From: Stercorarius parasiticus
Taxonomy: Eukaryota > Chordata > Aves > Charadriiformes > Stercorariidae
Assembly (NCBI GenBank): GCA_013396915.1
Contig: VWZL01002036.1
Span: 395,051 to 459,050, forward strand
Direction of reading: 5' to 3'
Length of the DNA stretch: 64,000 bases
The notes beneath the pieces are model-generated. The model worked only from the letters and a program-made list of their open reading frames with translations. It did no database searches and was not told where the DNA came from. Positions 28,901-40,900 of the stretch are shown piece after piece. The translations under genes were made by a program, and so were the position numbers. The first letter of the stretch is position 1. Each line of letters opens with the position of its first letter.

Positions 28901-31900
28901 GGTCCACTGCACACGGGAAAGAAAATCTCTTCCTTCTACATTCTCCCTCCAGCATTTGTATCTATATCCAGGACTACACAGATGATACTTCCTTTAGGTC
29001 CACTAATCTCCTCCCAGGCAATTAGCACCCTCTCCCTAAACATGCAAATAGAAAATACCAGTAGGAGGCACCAATAGGGAACCACAGCAGAAGCAGCAAA
29101 CTGGGCTGTCAGATGCTGCCACACTAAGTGTTTCATAAAACTGAGATTACCCTCAATATGAATGCGTGCACACAGAATGCTTAGGTTTAATCAGTAGCAA
29201 GGCTTCACTGACAAAGACATGAGGAAGATGGAAGAAATGAAGCACAGTGACTCATAACAGAGACAGTGCTGGAGAGATTTTTAACTGTGATTTAGTTTAG
29301 TAACTTCATCCCTACTCGATGGTCAAGTTCAACGTCAGTTTACTTTGATATTGTAAAAATGTCTTGTACTTACGGGGTTTCCCAGTAAGATAGCTAAATA
29401 TTTCTTACTGAGACACACAGAAAGACCCAGGTCAGACAGCCACTTTTTAAACTGTGTAGATACAGTTTAATGGTTGTAATTATAATGCCCGTCAGAAAAT
29501 CTTGATAAACCTCTAGATTAGGAATGATTATTCACATTTAAGTTTCTCATCATCTGATTTCATAATATTACAATTTCTACAGATGAATTCCATGGAACTG
29601 AAATCAGAAAGGAAAGCTGGTGTATCTCCTTTCCAGTATTATTTCCTTCATAAGGAAAAGGCTACAATGACGCTAAATCTCTGCCTAGTATAGAGAAAAG
29701 TAAACTAGCTGTTAGGAAAGTTTTAAAACAATGATATTTGTTCAGAAAATAGTTTCTTACCACTGCCACCATTTCAGCTGCAGTTCCTCTTGAGCATCTG
29801 ATGATAGGAATAGCTCCTAATAAAAGATATATTGACTTCTACTTGCATTGTAATTTGCAGATTATAAGTTACTGCATTTTTCATAAAACAAATTTTTAGT
29901 AATATTCTGAAATGAAATTTTTCAAGTGGACAATACAAACACATATTAAATTTCTCTCTTGGCAGTTTTTATCTATGAAACAAAAAATACAATATAGAAA
30001 TACTAAATAAAGTTTTACAAAAGTTAAGTGAATACCTCATACAGGAATTTATCAGAAGTACAGTGTACACAAGAAAGAAACCTAATGTACTGTGGAAGGG
30101 ACAAACTACCTCACACAGAAGCATTAAAACTAGTTTCAAAAGGTTACAAGTCCCTTAAAAACAGTAAGTACTATACCACCACTGCCACCACAATGTATCA
30201 GTTACAACTCACTGCAGGGTAATGTTATTTTCAAAAGCACATTTTCCATTGGCTTTCAGGTTTCAAAATCTTTAGCTACTGTTTCTCACTTATCTATATA
30301 AATATGAAAATTCCAATAACATAGAGTTTAAGTGACTGAGTAGAAGAGATTTAATTTGCATCACACTAACACTTGAAAGAACTCAGTATGTCCAAGGCTA
30401 TGTCTCTTGAACAGACTGCCCCCTTGTGATCTCCAGCTCCCCTTGTAGGAATGATAACTCAGACTGACTGATTTCAGTGAGAACTTAGATTACATGTCAC
30501 CACTATGAAAAATGTATGAGCTAAGCATCAAGAAAACTCACAATAAAATAAGTAAATTCAATATATCTTCCTATTCCTTAAGTTATTTCAGTTAGATCTT
30601 TGCAGGGTTTGTTCGAGGGTGTTTTTTTTCTTCTTCTCTGAGTTTGGTTTTTTTTTTTTTGAGAGCTACAAATCCAAACTCAAAGCACTGTTGATCTTCA
30701 CTGCAAACTAAGATTGTGTAAAAAAAGTGACTCCAAACCTTTGCATTTCAGTATTATTCTCCCATTGAAGTCTAAGTCTACGAAGTCTAAGACTCAACTC
30801 ACATGTAGGACAGCCTTTATTGCCTTTTGCAGTGATGTACAGCAATAATTTGAGCAAGATCATTAAGCCACCCCATGAACTATTAAGATTTCTGTCACAG
30901 ATCTAATTCTGCCTTTAATTTGCTATATGCCATCACTAAACTTCTAGGTATCCCATTGAATATGGATCTTTTCTGAAAGGAAAACAGATGGAAAACATGC
31001 TAGAATTTGAAAACTTACCAAGTGTAACAAAAAAACAGAAGAGACTATCAACAATAGTGTCCATTATAGTTTCCATTTCTGTGTCCGTTATATCTGGTCG
31101 GTTAATGGCTAAAACAGTGCAGAAAAGAGTTAAGAATAGGGTTGAAGAAGTTTATGCCACTTTAATACTGAGAAAGCGATCCTCCTCTTACCTAATGCCT
31201 GTTAATGGCCAACAGCTTTTGCTGCAGAAGAGGTCAAATCGTGAAATTCCCTTCTTAACAAATCCATTAGTTCCTCCCCCCCTTTTTCTTATCTCTTTTT
31301 TTTTGAGGAAAAAAAAAGGGAGAGCTTAATTATTGCTCACTGTATAAGGTCAAACATGACACAATCTTTTCCAATTATCTCTGACAATGCATACTGTAAC
31401 TTCTTGACTGTGTTAGTATTGCATTACTAAAAACCTCCTAGAAAACAATGTTACAGAACAGGAATGCCCATCAACTTGGAAACCATTTTTCAGATATAAA
31501 ATCCTCAAGAACTACTTGTGTAACTTAAAGAGAATTATGGTTTGAGGTTATCTATATTTAAAGATTCTAAATCCTACCTCTTGTAAGGGAGATTCCTTTT
31601 ATTTTTCCTTTTTTTAAAAAAATAAATTCACTGTCAGTCTCTAGGTTAGTGATAATTCCCAACTTCTAAAACATTTCACGCTAGAGATACAAAGATTTCC
31701 CTCACTTATTTAGGTCAGAACAAGAGACACGTAGCAACATTTCTCTTAATTAACACTGACAAGAATATAATAGCCAACAGGAAACATCAAACCTAATTTT
31801 ATCACAGTTCTCAAGTCAAGCACTACCTCAGGATTCACGTCATAAATCCCATCCTCCTTTGTTTTATTTTACCTTTAAAAATTTCTCACATAATTACTTG

Positions 31901-34900
31901 TCTTATATTCTTTCTTCAAAAATGAACTTCAAAGCTCTGAACGTTAATAAGCCTTCCATCCCAAATTTATGCATGGCCAGCCGTAATCATTCTCTAACTT
32001 TAAAAGTGCTTTTTCTTCCCAGCTTTTGTCCCCTAAGAACTTTAGAGAAATGGATTATATTAGCAATTTCTATCAGCAGCTATATGTAGTAAGTCAAACT
32101 TTTCACTAGGCTGCTACGATGACAGCAGCAATAGAAGAGCCGCCCCCTCCAAGCATTTTTTTTATTCTGAGTTCAAGTTTTTGAAATATCAGCACCAAGA
32201 AAGGCAGACTGCTCCCAGTACTTATTTTTCTGTAATTACAAAGCTTTGAAATTAACTGGGGCTATCATTCTGTAATTATCTCCAACTAATGATCTCCCAG
32301 TTTACAGGGGGTAAATAATCTTGTTTTTATTCCCTTGCCTTTTTTAATTTTAAAATTTAATTCCCTCTCTATAATTACGTTTAAGGCACTCATTTATGAT
32401 GTTGCAGTAATCTGCATACTGTCAGTGCCTTCTAATTTGTGTAACGTGCACATTTTATGAGCACGTTCCTTTTTTTTTGTACCGTAGCAATCAACACAAA
32501 TATTCAATGTTACTGCCCCTTAGGTCAACCTTTGATAAACTCCATTAATAATCTTTCAGTAAAATGTTCTGTCATGTTTTCTATATATTCCTCTCCCTGC
32601 ACTGTAACACGCTTATTGGGGATGCATCTATTACATAAAAGTAAGCTTAGGTCTCCTACATTTTCTTGTTGTTTTACAAAATCGATCCAAATTTGATGAA
32701 GAAGCATTCAAATAGCATCAAATAGGATGCCAGGAACATCAACTTTATACCACTATTACCCATTTACTCTTTCTTCTACACGGTCATAGAAAAACAGAAC
32801 CAGAGGGAGCCTGAGGGATTAACTAGTCAGTCCTCTTGCCCAAAGATGAGTTAAACCTATTTATTCCTGTGCCTAAACCAATTCCCAAAGCCTCTCAGTC
32901 ATTACAATGCCATAATGTTTATAGGTAATCTGTTCTAATATTTCACTATATTTAAGGTTAGAAAGTGCTCCTAATATCTGACCAGAAACTTTCTTGTTGC
33001 AATTTAAGCTCATCACTTCTTGTCCGTTATTACCTGGACAGAGAGAATGTTATCTCCTTTCTATCTGTGAAAGCCTTTTACATAACTGAAGAATGTTATC
33101 ATGCTTATTTGTCCTGATATTACCTCTCTGTAAATGCAGTCATACAGCCAGGAAATCACGAAGCTGAAAATTAGCCTTTTTTGTTATTTTTGTTCTTAGT
33201 TCACCCATTCATCTACATGCGTGGCCACACATGACAGTGCTGATGCAGGAACAGCAGCCGTCTTTCATCACCATCAGACTTACGTTGACTTACGTAGATT
33301 ATGAAACTATACACAAACTGGCAGTTTCCTGCTAGGGTTACTCTCCAAAGGCAAAAAAGACGACTTCTTCTTTGCCCCTGCACTCCTACTGCCTGCCTGT
33401 GTCAGATCTAGACCTCACACGGCAGGATGGATCGGCTCAGCGCTCTAATGGAAAACTAATCACTCTCTGCGGGAGATTAGATTTCTGTTCGATCAACTTT
33501 TGGAAACAGCCCACTTCTAGATTGGGTTAAATATAGTGTGAAACCACGTGTCGTGTGGCAAATTTCAGCAGCCCAAGGAGGAAAACAAACCACATACAAA
33601 CCGATGGGTGCAAAACGTTTTCAGTCATTTTAATTCAAATTCCTTGTTAGATAGCAGGAATATTATGAGAGATGGTCAAGTATCTTTACATACACACAAA
33701 CACATCACAGAACAGTTATTACTAAAACTCTTAACACCAGGTTTTAGTAAAAAAAATAAGTCTGCTTTTCAAACGAAAATGACATTCTGATAACAGAATC
33801 AACCCCCTGTGTGACAGAACTCAGTATTATGGATGCAGTTTTAAAGAAAGGTACTGAGTTTAGAAATTGGGCAAGAGAGGAGAAAAATCTCACTGCTAAA
33901 TGTTAGACACACAGAGACTTCTCATCTCCACCTGGCCACTAGCAAGTATTCAGTGCATCCAAACAGATCAGGAATTAACTGTGTGACACTGTGTGCAGAC
34001 ACTGTGACTACGCTAAAGTAATGAGGAGCTGCTGCTAAAAAAGGGATGCCTTGTCTCTGACTTAAACACTGCTGCTGCTTCCCTTGCACTGGATTTGTAG
34101 ATCACACAAATAAGCTGGTATTTTTTACGGAATGAGTCAACCAAACAAACACTCTGCAGCTCCGAAATTACTAATTCTGATGTAAAAGGAGGAGAAGATG
34201 AGGGAAACTACAGCAGGGGCAGCAAGACAACCCACTCTGTAATAGCTAGCCATTTGAGTAAGAGGGGTGGGAGAGGCAGAGTGATAGTTCGCTATTGATT
34301 TAGCATATGGAATGGGTCAGGGGAGCACAAAAATCAGATCAAAGGAGGGAGAAAAACCATGTGGACAATTATGACAACTAGTATATATGTTTACTTGAGC
34401 TGCTGCAGCACCATAGCTGTAGAGGTAACTGACCTAAGGCAGCCACTTGGTTTCCCTGCTAGGTTCCAAAATGGGTCCAACAGATGTCCCAAGAAAATAA
34501 AAGAGTTCCATGAGGCTGACTTCACTTGCAACTCTGAGACTTTACAAAGAAGCTGACATGCTTGGCTCACGTGCTTACAGAAGCAATCAGCGTTTCTTAT
34601 TTTCTAGAATGCCCTTTCCCAGATTCTTCCCTGCACTACTCCAGCCCCTGATCCTAACCATCTCTCCTTGCACACCCCCACGTGTTTTCACATGTTGAAT
34701 AAGAAAAGTGGGTACCAACTGGTCACTGTCTAGAACATACAAGAAACTCTAGCAGTTAAAGTCATCTTTCTTGCTTTGCAGTCCTTACAGTAACTTTCCA
34801 ACTGACCGTTCACACAGAAACAAACACTTAATTCCTTAAGAACTGCAGAAGGGATTATGACTAAATATTGGTGTGTAAACACAGCAGTCACCCACAGTGT

Positions 34901-37900
34901 CTATCTACATGTGCAAACAATACGAACTTTTTCCTGTATTGAATAGAATCATAGAATGGTGTGGGTTGGAAGGGACCTTAAAGATCACCTAATTCCAACG
35001 CCCCTGCCATGGGCAAGGACATCTTCCATTAGACCAGGTTACTTATTATTCCATGTATAAAAAGACCTACTACCCATATATGTCTATACTGCAGTTTTGC
35101 TTTACTAAATTTGTTATTTGAAAATACTTAATTATTTTTCAATATTACAATAGCCATGTAGTAAACATGCTGAAGTTAGTATCTAAGAACTGCTTCCTTC
35201 ATGACTTTAAACTACACATCTAACAGATTACCCTGAATTCCGAGCAGATCAAAGCAAAATAAAATCATTGCCTGGTATTAGCTACAACTTCAAAAGTAAA
35301 TTTCAACATTATACATTCCAGTATTATTTTTATATAAATTTTACTTACCACGATACGAAACAAGTTCTTTGTTTTGGTTACACAATACGAACATGTCATC
35401 TTCTAAAGTAATAAAATTAAGATATTGATCAAACACCTAGAAATCAAGGAATAATGGTCAGAACAGTCCAGAGTGAAGCATAAAAAAAAAAAACAACTAT
35501 CTGTGATTTATTGCTACTTATTTTTGAATCTTTTACAGAACTACCTATTAAAAGAAAGCATACCTGTACATTCAGGAAAAAAATTAAGCCTCTCTATAGC
35601 ATAATCTGTTAATGGGACATCACAGCAGAAAAATAGATTTAAGAAAGTTAGTTCACAGTGCTGCACTAATTTACTGCTGCTGAAGACATAAGGCTTAAAC
35701 AAGACTATTTTTCATTTGATTTCACAACAGTTTCTTTCTCTCATGACAGTAGTACTCACTAACAGGAGTGAGAAGTGAATGTATTTACATACATATGAAA
35801 ATAATTAGTTAATAATTTGCAGGTTTTGATACAGGCATTCAATAAAGTTAAGAAGGTACATACCTGCTACCTGTCTTTAAATCATAAAGGTAGAGGACTG
35901 AACTGAAGAACAGTGTGTACATACGTATCCACCTCTGCAGTACACTGCCTATTTAAAATGACAACTGCACTCATAACGTACTTTTCGTGTATTTAGGAGC
36001 TAAAACCCCCACCCCATTATATATGTACTGGATGTACTCATTGAGCTGATAACCTAGGGAATATCCTGAAACCACTATATTTCCCTTTATCATTGAGCAC
36101 AAAGGTCTTGCAGCACTTGGACTTTTGACTAAGCTGAACCATAGTACTAAACTGCATCACTGAGATGACTGTAGATTTGCTTTTTTCCCCCCAGTAAATC
36201 TATGCCTGACGCTGAATCTAGCTAAACATTTATTTTGTTCACTATTCAGTCAGAAAAGCTGTGTATGTCGCTGAAGTGGCCACGTAAGAATGCAGGAACA
36301 ACTGTAATGGTAGTATCCTTAACATTAGAGACTGGGGGAATTTCTTACCTTAGCCACTTGAGTTACTGCATTAGCACCTATGGCAGCATTTGCAATATCT
36401 TCCAGTTTACTTCTTGAAATGGCAGAAATAAAGTTTAAATAATAAGATTCATAAAGCTGGTTTCGAAGATCCTAAAAGGAAGGAAAAACACAACCTTTTT
36501 CCCGAATAAGTACTAATATATTTTTGACTAATTAAAAAAATTCTTTTACTATGTGAGGTTCCAATTATCCACAGTCAAACTAAATTTCTGGAAGTGCTTA
36601 GCACTCTGTTCATACAGCTCTGCAGGCAGTGTTTTGACTACATAACTAGATACAACTAACCTAACACAGAACTGCAAAAACCAGAAATGAAATTTAAGCT
36701 ATCAGATAGCAACTACTGCTCCACACCTTACCACTGACCAAAAGTACCCTTTGCTCTTCTTCCTTCCTTTGGTGAAGGTGTCAACCTTCCATCAATTCCT
36801 CCCAGAGAATGTGAAAAAATAAGGTTATCCTAGTCCAACCCTCCCAGCTCAAAGCAGAGCCAAATACAGCAAGTGGCTCAGGATTGTGTCCAGCCGAGTT
36901 TTGAACATCTCCAAGGACGGAGACTCCACAAACTCTCCACGCAATCTGTTCCAGCATTCCGCCACCCTCATTAAAATAGCTTTTTCTTATGTTTAAATGG
37001 AATTACCTATATTTTGATTTGTGTCCCCTGCCTCCTGTCTTTTCACTCCCCAAACTCTCTCTCCAAAACACAGAAGACATATTTGCCCTTCTATTTTCTG
37101 GGAAATTGAAGTTTGGTATGTAAAAATGTTGGGAAATATTTTTTCGACAAATATGTGCTAATATATAAAAAATGCAAGTAAAGGTGTTCAGACACACACA
37201 CAAGAACTAGATATAGAATGGTCACACTCCATCGAGTGCAGGATTATTTCACACACACTATCTCTGTTGCATCTACTCATTTGAAACAAAAAGCATGCAA
37301 GTTACCTGGCACATTCTGTCAATATTTTCTTCTGTTGGCATTACAAAGTAAACAGCTGGAACATCTGGAATAGCATCCCGATCTGAATGCAAAAGCCTGA
37401 AAGGCAGAAAAAATACAACCCTAATATGTTCCTCCTCTGATTTGTGTAAAATTATAAAAGTTAAATTATTTATTTATACAGACACATTTAATTTCCTGCA
37501 ATTTCTCCCTATATTTCATTACATTTTAGCAAGAACAAAACGTGAAAAAATAGCAAAATCATATTTGTATAATTTTTGGCAGAATATATTAATAGAGGTC
37601 TCCAAAGTTGATTCAAAGCTTGAGAAAAGGCTTCGCAAATCTTCAAAAATAGATTCACCCATTCAGGAAGGTAAAATAGTGCATCCACAAGGTTCATATA
37701 CCAATTAATAATTCTTGGCATAACAAAAACCCCGCATATCTTATACTATTAAACTTGACTTTCCTGCTCATTAAAACAAAGACACCCAAGGTGCTTACAT
37801 GTTTCTCTCACATTTCTGCTGATATGTCAACATATTAAACTGTGTTTCCATTTCTAGCCTTCACTTAGTAAAAGTTAATAGAGTTTTGAAAAAAATAAAT

Positions 37901-40900
37901 GTACATTCAAAGATCCTCCATGACTATTACCACAGCTAAGGAATGACAATGGACTAAATAAACATAACCTGGAGAAAGAAAAATGTGAAATCTCTTAAAA
38001 TAATACTTAAAGATTACACATCTTTGACAAGAGACAATTAAAATCTACATGCAAAAAGACAAGCAGAGAATATGCACAGCCCCTTGAAACAGTTTGTGCC
38101 AAAATAATTTTAAGATGTATGAATACAGAGGGAATTGTACAGACAGATTCCCCAAAACACCGATTGGATAATTCTTATTTTTGAGCAGGGGCCTCCTCTA
38201 CTTAGTAAGAAATCCTACTGAACAGTGTTTGGAATGACCTTTCCACTCCCTGATTCTGAATAATATCACACGACTTTAGAAATAAGTCAGGGTATAATCT
38301 TCATTTTAGTAGTTATTCATCAAATGATTTTCAATGTTTTGTTTGCGATTTTGAGGAAATATTAAATAAAGTTCTTTTTTTTTTTTTTTTAACTTACAAA
38401 TGCAAAGTGATCCCCATATCTCTAAGCTCTTTCACTGACAGCAAAGGTGAGATTATATCTTGGCCAAATCTGTCATAAATGAGAACCTGAAAGAGAAACA
38501 CATCTTTTTACAAAGTGGTATAAAAAGTGGATACAGTAGAATACAGGATACAGTGGACACAGGAATTCAGGTTTAAGGAACTACTGTCCTAACCTGAAAC
38601 GTGCTAAACATTTACCAATTTATAATACATTAATTTGTCATGGACTTCTATTTGTGCTTACTAATACAGAAAGCATAAAATAAAATAAAAGAAACTCAAT
38701 GATAAAGGGAAATAAATTCATCACTTCCATCACCTGAGAACTGTCAGTCAAACAGGAATCTGCTGTCAGAAATTTGTTATTGTAACTGCAGAATTTCTGC
38801 GTTTGGGAGGAAACAAAAGGAGAAGCAGAGAGGAAAAAAAGGAACAAGCAAAAAAAAAAAGACAACAGAATGGATGAAGAGACAGAATATATGCTCTGTA
38901 GTAACAAACTTTTACACAAATTACTTTTAAAGCTAATAAAGATAGCTTGAGCTCAGCGTGTCCTAAATTTAAGGCTATCAATAGTTCTTCCCTTTCTATG
39001 GGCTTTTTTCTGACTCTGTGAGTTCACCTGTAAGGTATCATGTAAGTTTCTGCCAACAGGTATCAATGAAGCGTAAGTATATTTCAAAAATGTCCTTGGT
39101 TGCTCATTAAAATACTGCCTGAAGAATCAATCATTGTGTTTTCAAGCAGACAATATCTCAAATAGGTATTCTTCTTAGCAATTCTGCTATTCAATTCTGT
39201 ATATCCGTAACACACTGGGAAAATTATTTTCTACAAGTTAAGAACGTAGAGAAGATACTCGAGTTAGTGAGAATTTGAAAATCTGAACTTTTTTGGACAC
39301 TATAAAATTACCCTCTTCCTGTTCAAATAGTTCTTACCTTCCATACTGGTTCTCCTGTGCTGTTTTTAACAGGAGGAACATTGAAGTTCAGCATACGTTT
39401 CAAAGCCACTGGAAAATAAAGCAGAATAATGCTTTACTCTCTTTACACTTCAACAATAGAGATTAAATACATTACCAGCAGTGAAACTCGACCATGGGAA
39501 GAAGCAAGCCAGCAATGAGTGCTGGGTCTCCCCAGAATCCAGCCTTCTACTCACTTAGTACTTTTTTTTTTTTTTTTNNNNNNNNNNNTTTTAAATACCA
39601 TGGAGCAATCCTGAAAGCTGATGACAGACCACTCCTGGAGCCTCCGCTCCCTCACTGCCAGTGACACCTTCCGTACAGTTCAGCCATATGAGCAGTTTTG
39701 TACAAAGCTGCATGGTTATGTATTTTGGCACTACTGGAGCTGAAGCAGCTGCTTTACAGAGTTTACCATTTAAACTAAAACTTGGCATAAGCTCACTCTC
39801 CACTAAGGAAGAAGCAATCGGACTAGTGATGTGCAAGGACAATCATGACAAACACTCAGCAAGTCTCCGAGTTGTTTGTTTGTTTGTTTTGTATTTATAT
39901 CGCCATTTCATTTTTGTTTAGGCCGAATACTCTCTGGGGCAAGGATCAGGGTTTTACTGTGCTTGCACAATTATACGCTTTGACTGGTTCTGAACCAGAA
40001 TAAAGGTCACAACAGGTGGTGCACACACATGGTAATACAAACACTAAACGATAATCAATTTTTGTCTTTTTCTGAGCATCTTTCAGTTGTTCAGTCTACT
40101 TCCTTGTGAATGACCTCCCCAATGGAAGACAACATGGGTTCAGTGGCAAAGGCTGACTGAAATAATTAAGTAACAAGGTGAAGAACAACAGAAAAGAATA
40201 AAGCTGTATGGAAGAAGTGTTCAAAGACAGTGAACAGAAAGGTAGCAAAGAGAAGAAAAGTAAAGGACTGCAAAGGAACACCAAATTAATGGCAGATGGC
40301 CACAGGCATGAGATTACAGAAAGCAGACTTCTGGTACAAAAAAAAGATGGAGAATACAAGTAAATATTTACAGTCCACAAAGAAACTCAGACTGAGATTT
40401 TTAAGCAGATGATTTTAGACACTCCATGTTAATTAAACGCACCCAGAGTCCTCTATACCACCAGAATGATACTGCAATTGTTAAGGAGAAGGTGACAAGA
40501 TTACAGCTCAAACTACTGACAAAAACTTCAGCAAGGAAGGGAAATAGAGGACTACGGAGTCAACGAGCTCTATGCTTGAGGAGTATGATCAAATGGGTGG
40601 CTCAAGGCTCCACAAAGCAGCGTGGAGACAGAGAAGAGCGAGTCAGTGATGAACCTGCAGTAACGTGTATGGAGGGGCTGAACAACTAACCCTTTATCCA
40701 CAGACAACCTCCTGCATAATTAGTGGTAGTTGTTAATCTCGTATTCTCAGTTTCTTGAGGGTCAGCATGCACTCCGAGGCCCCTGCATTGCCTCAGCAGG
40801 AGCATCACATCAGCAGCTTCATTTTTGCACCATTAAACGCTGTTTCGCGTTGACCCTCGCCACGGGCAAAAAGGCGGCTGGCACGGAGGGAGCGCACCAC

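Larger units (their letters stand above)
31109..35348 (-). other. SCFD1: SCFD1 intron 6
   Basis: 4.2 kb holding an old CR1 copy (32781-33170) and a younger CR1 tail (34942-35040), both in gene orientation. The rest is unremarkable. Confidence 0.65.

Noticed and set aside
38766..38981. Hydrophobic minus-strand frames (71-93 codons) in SCFD1 intron 2
   Set aside because: Leu/Phe/Ser-rich translation arises from purine-rich plus-strand repeats; no initiation or splice support.
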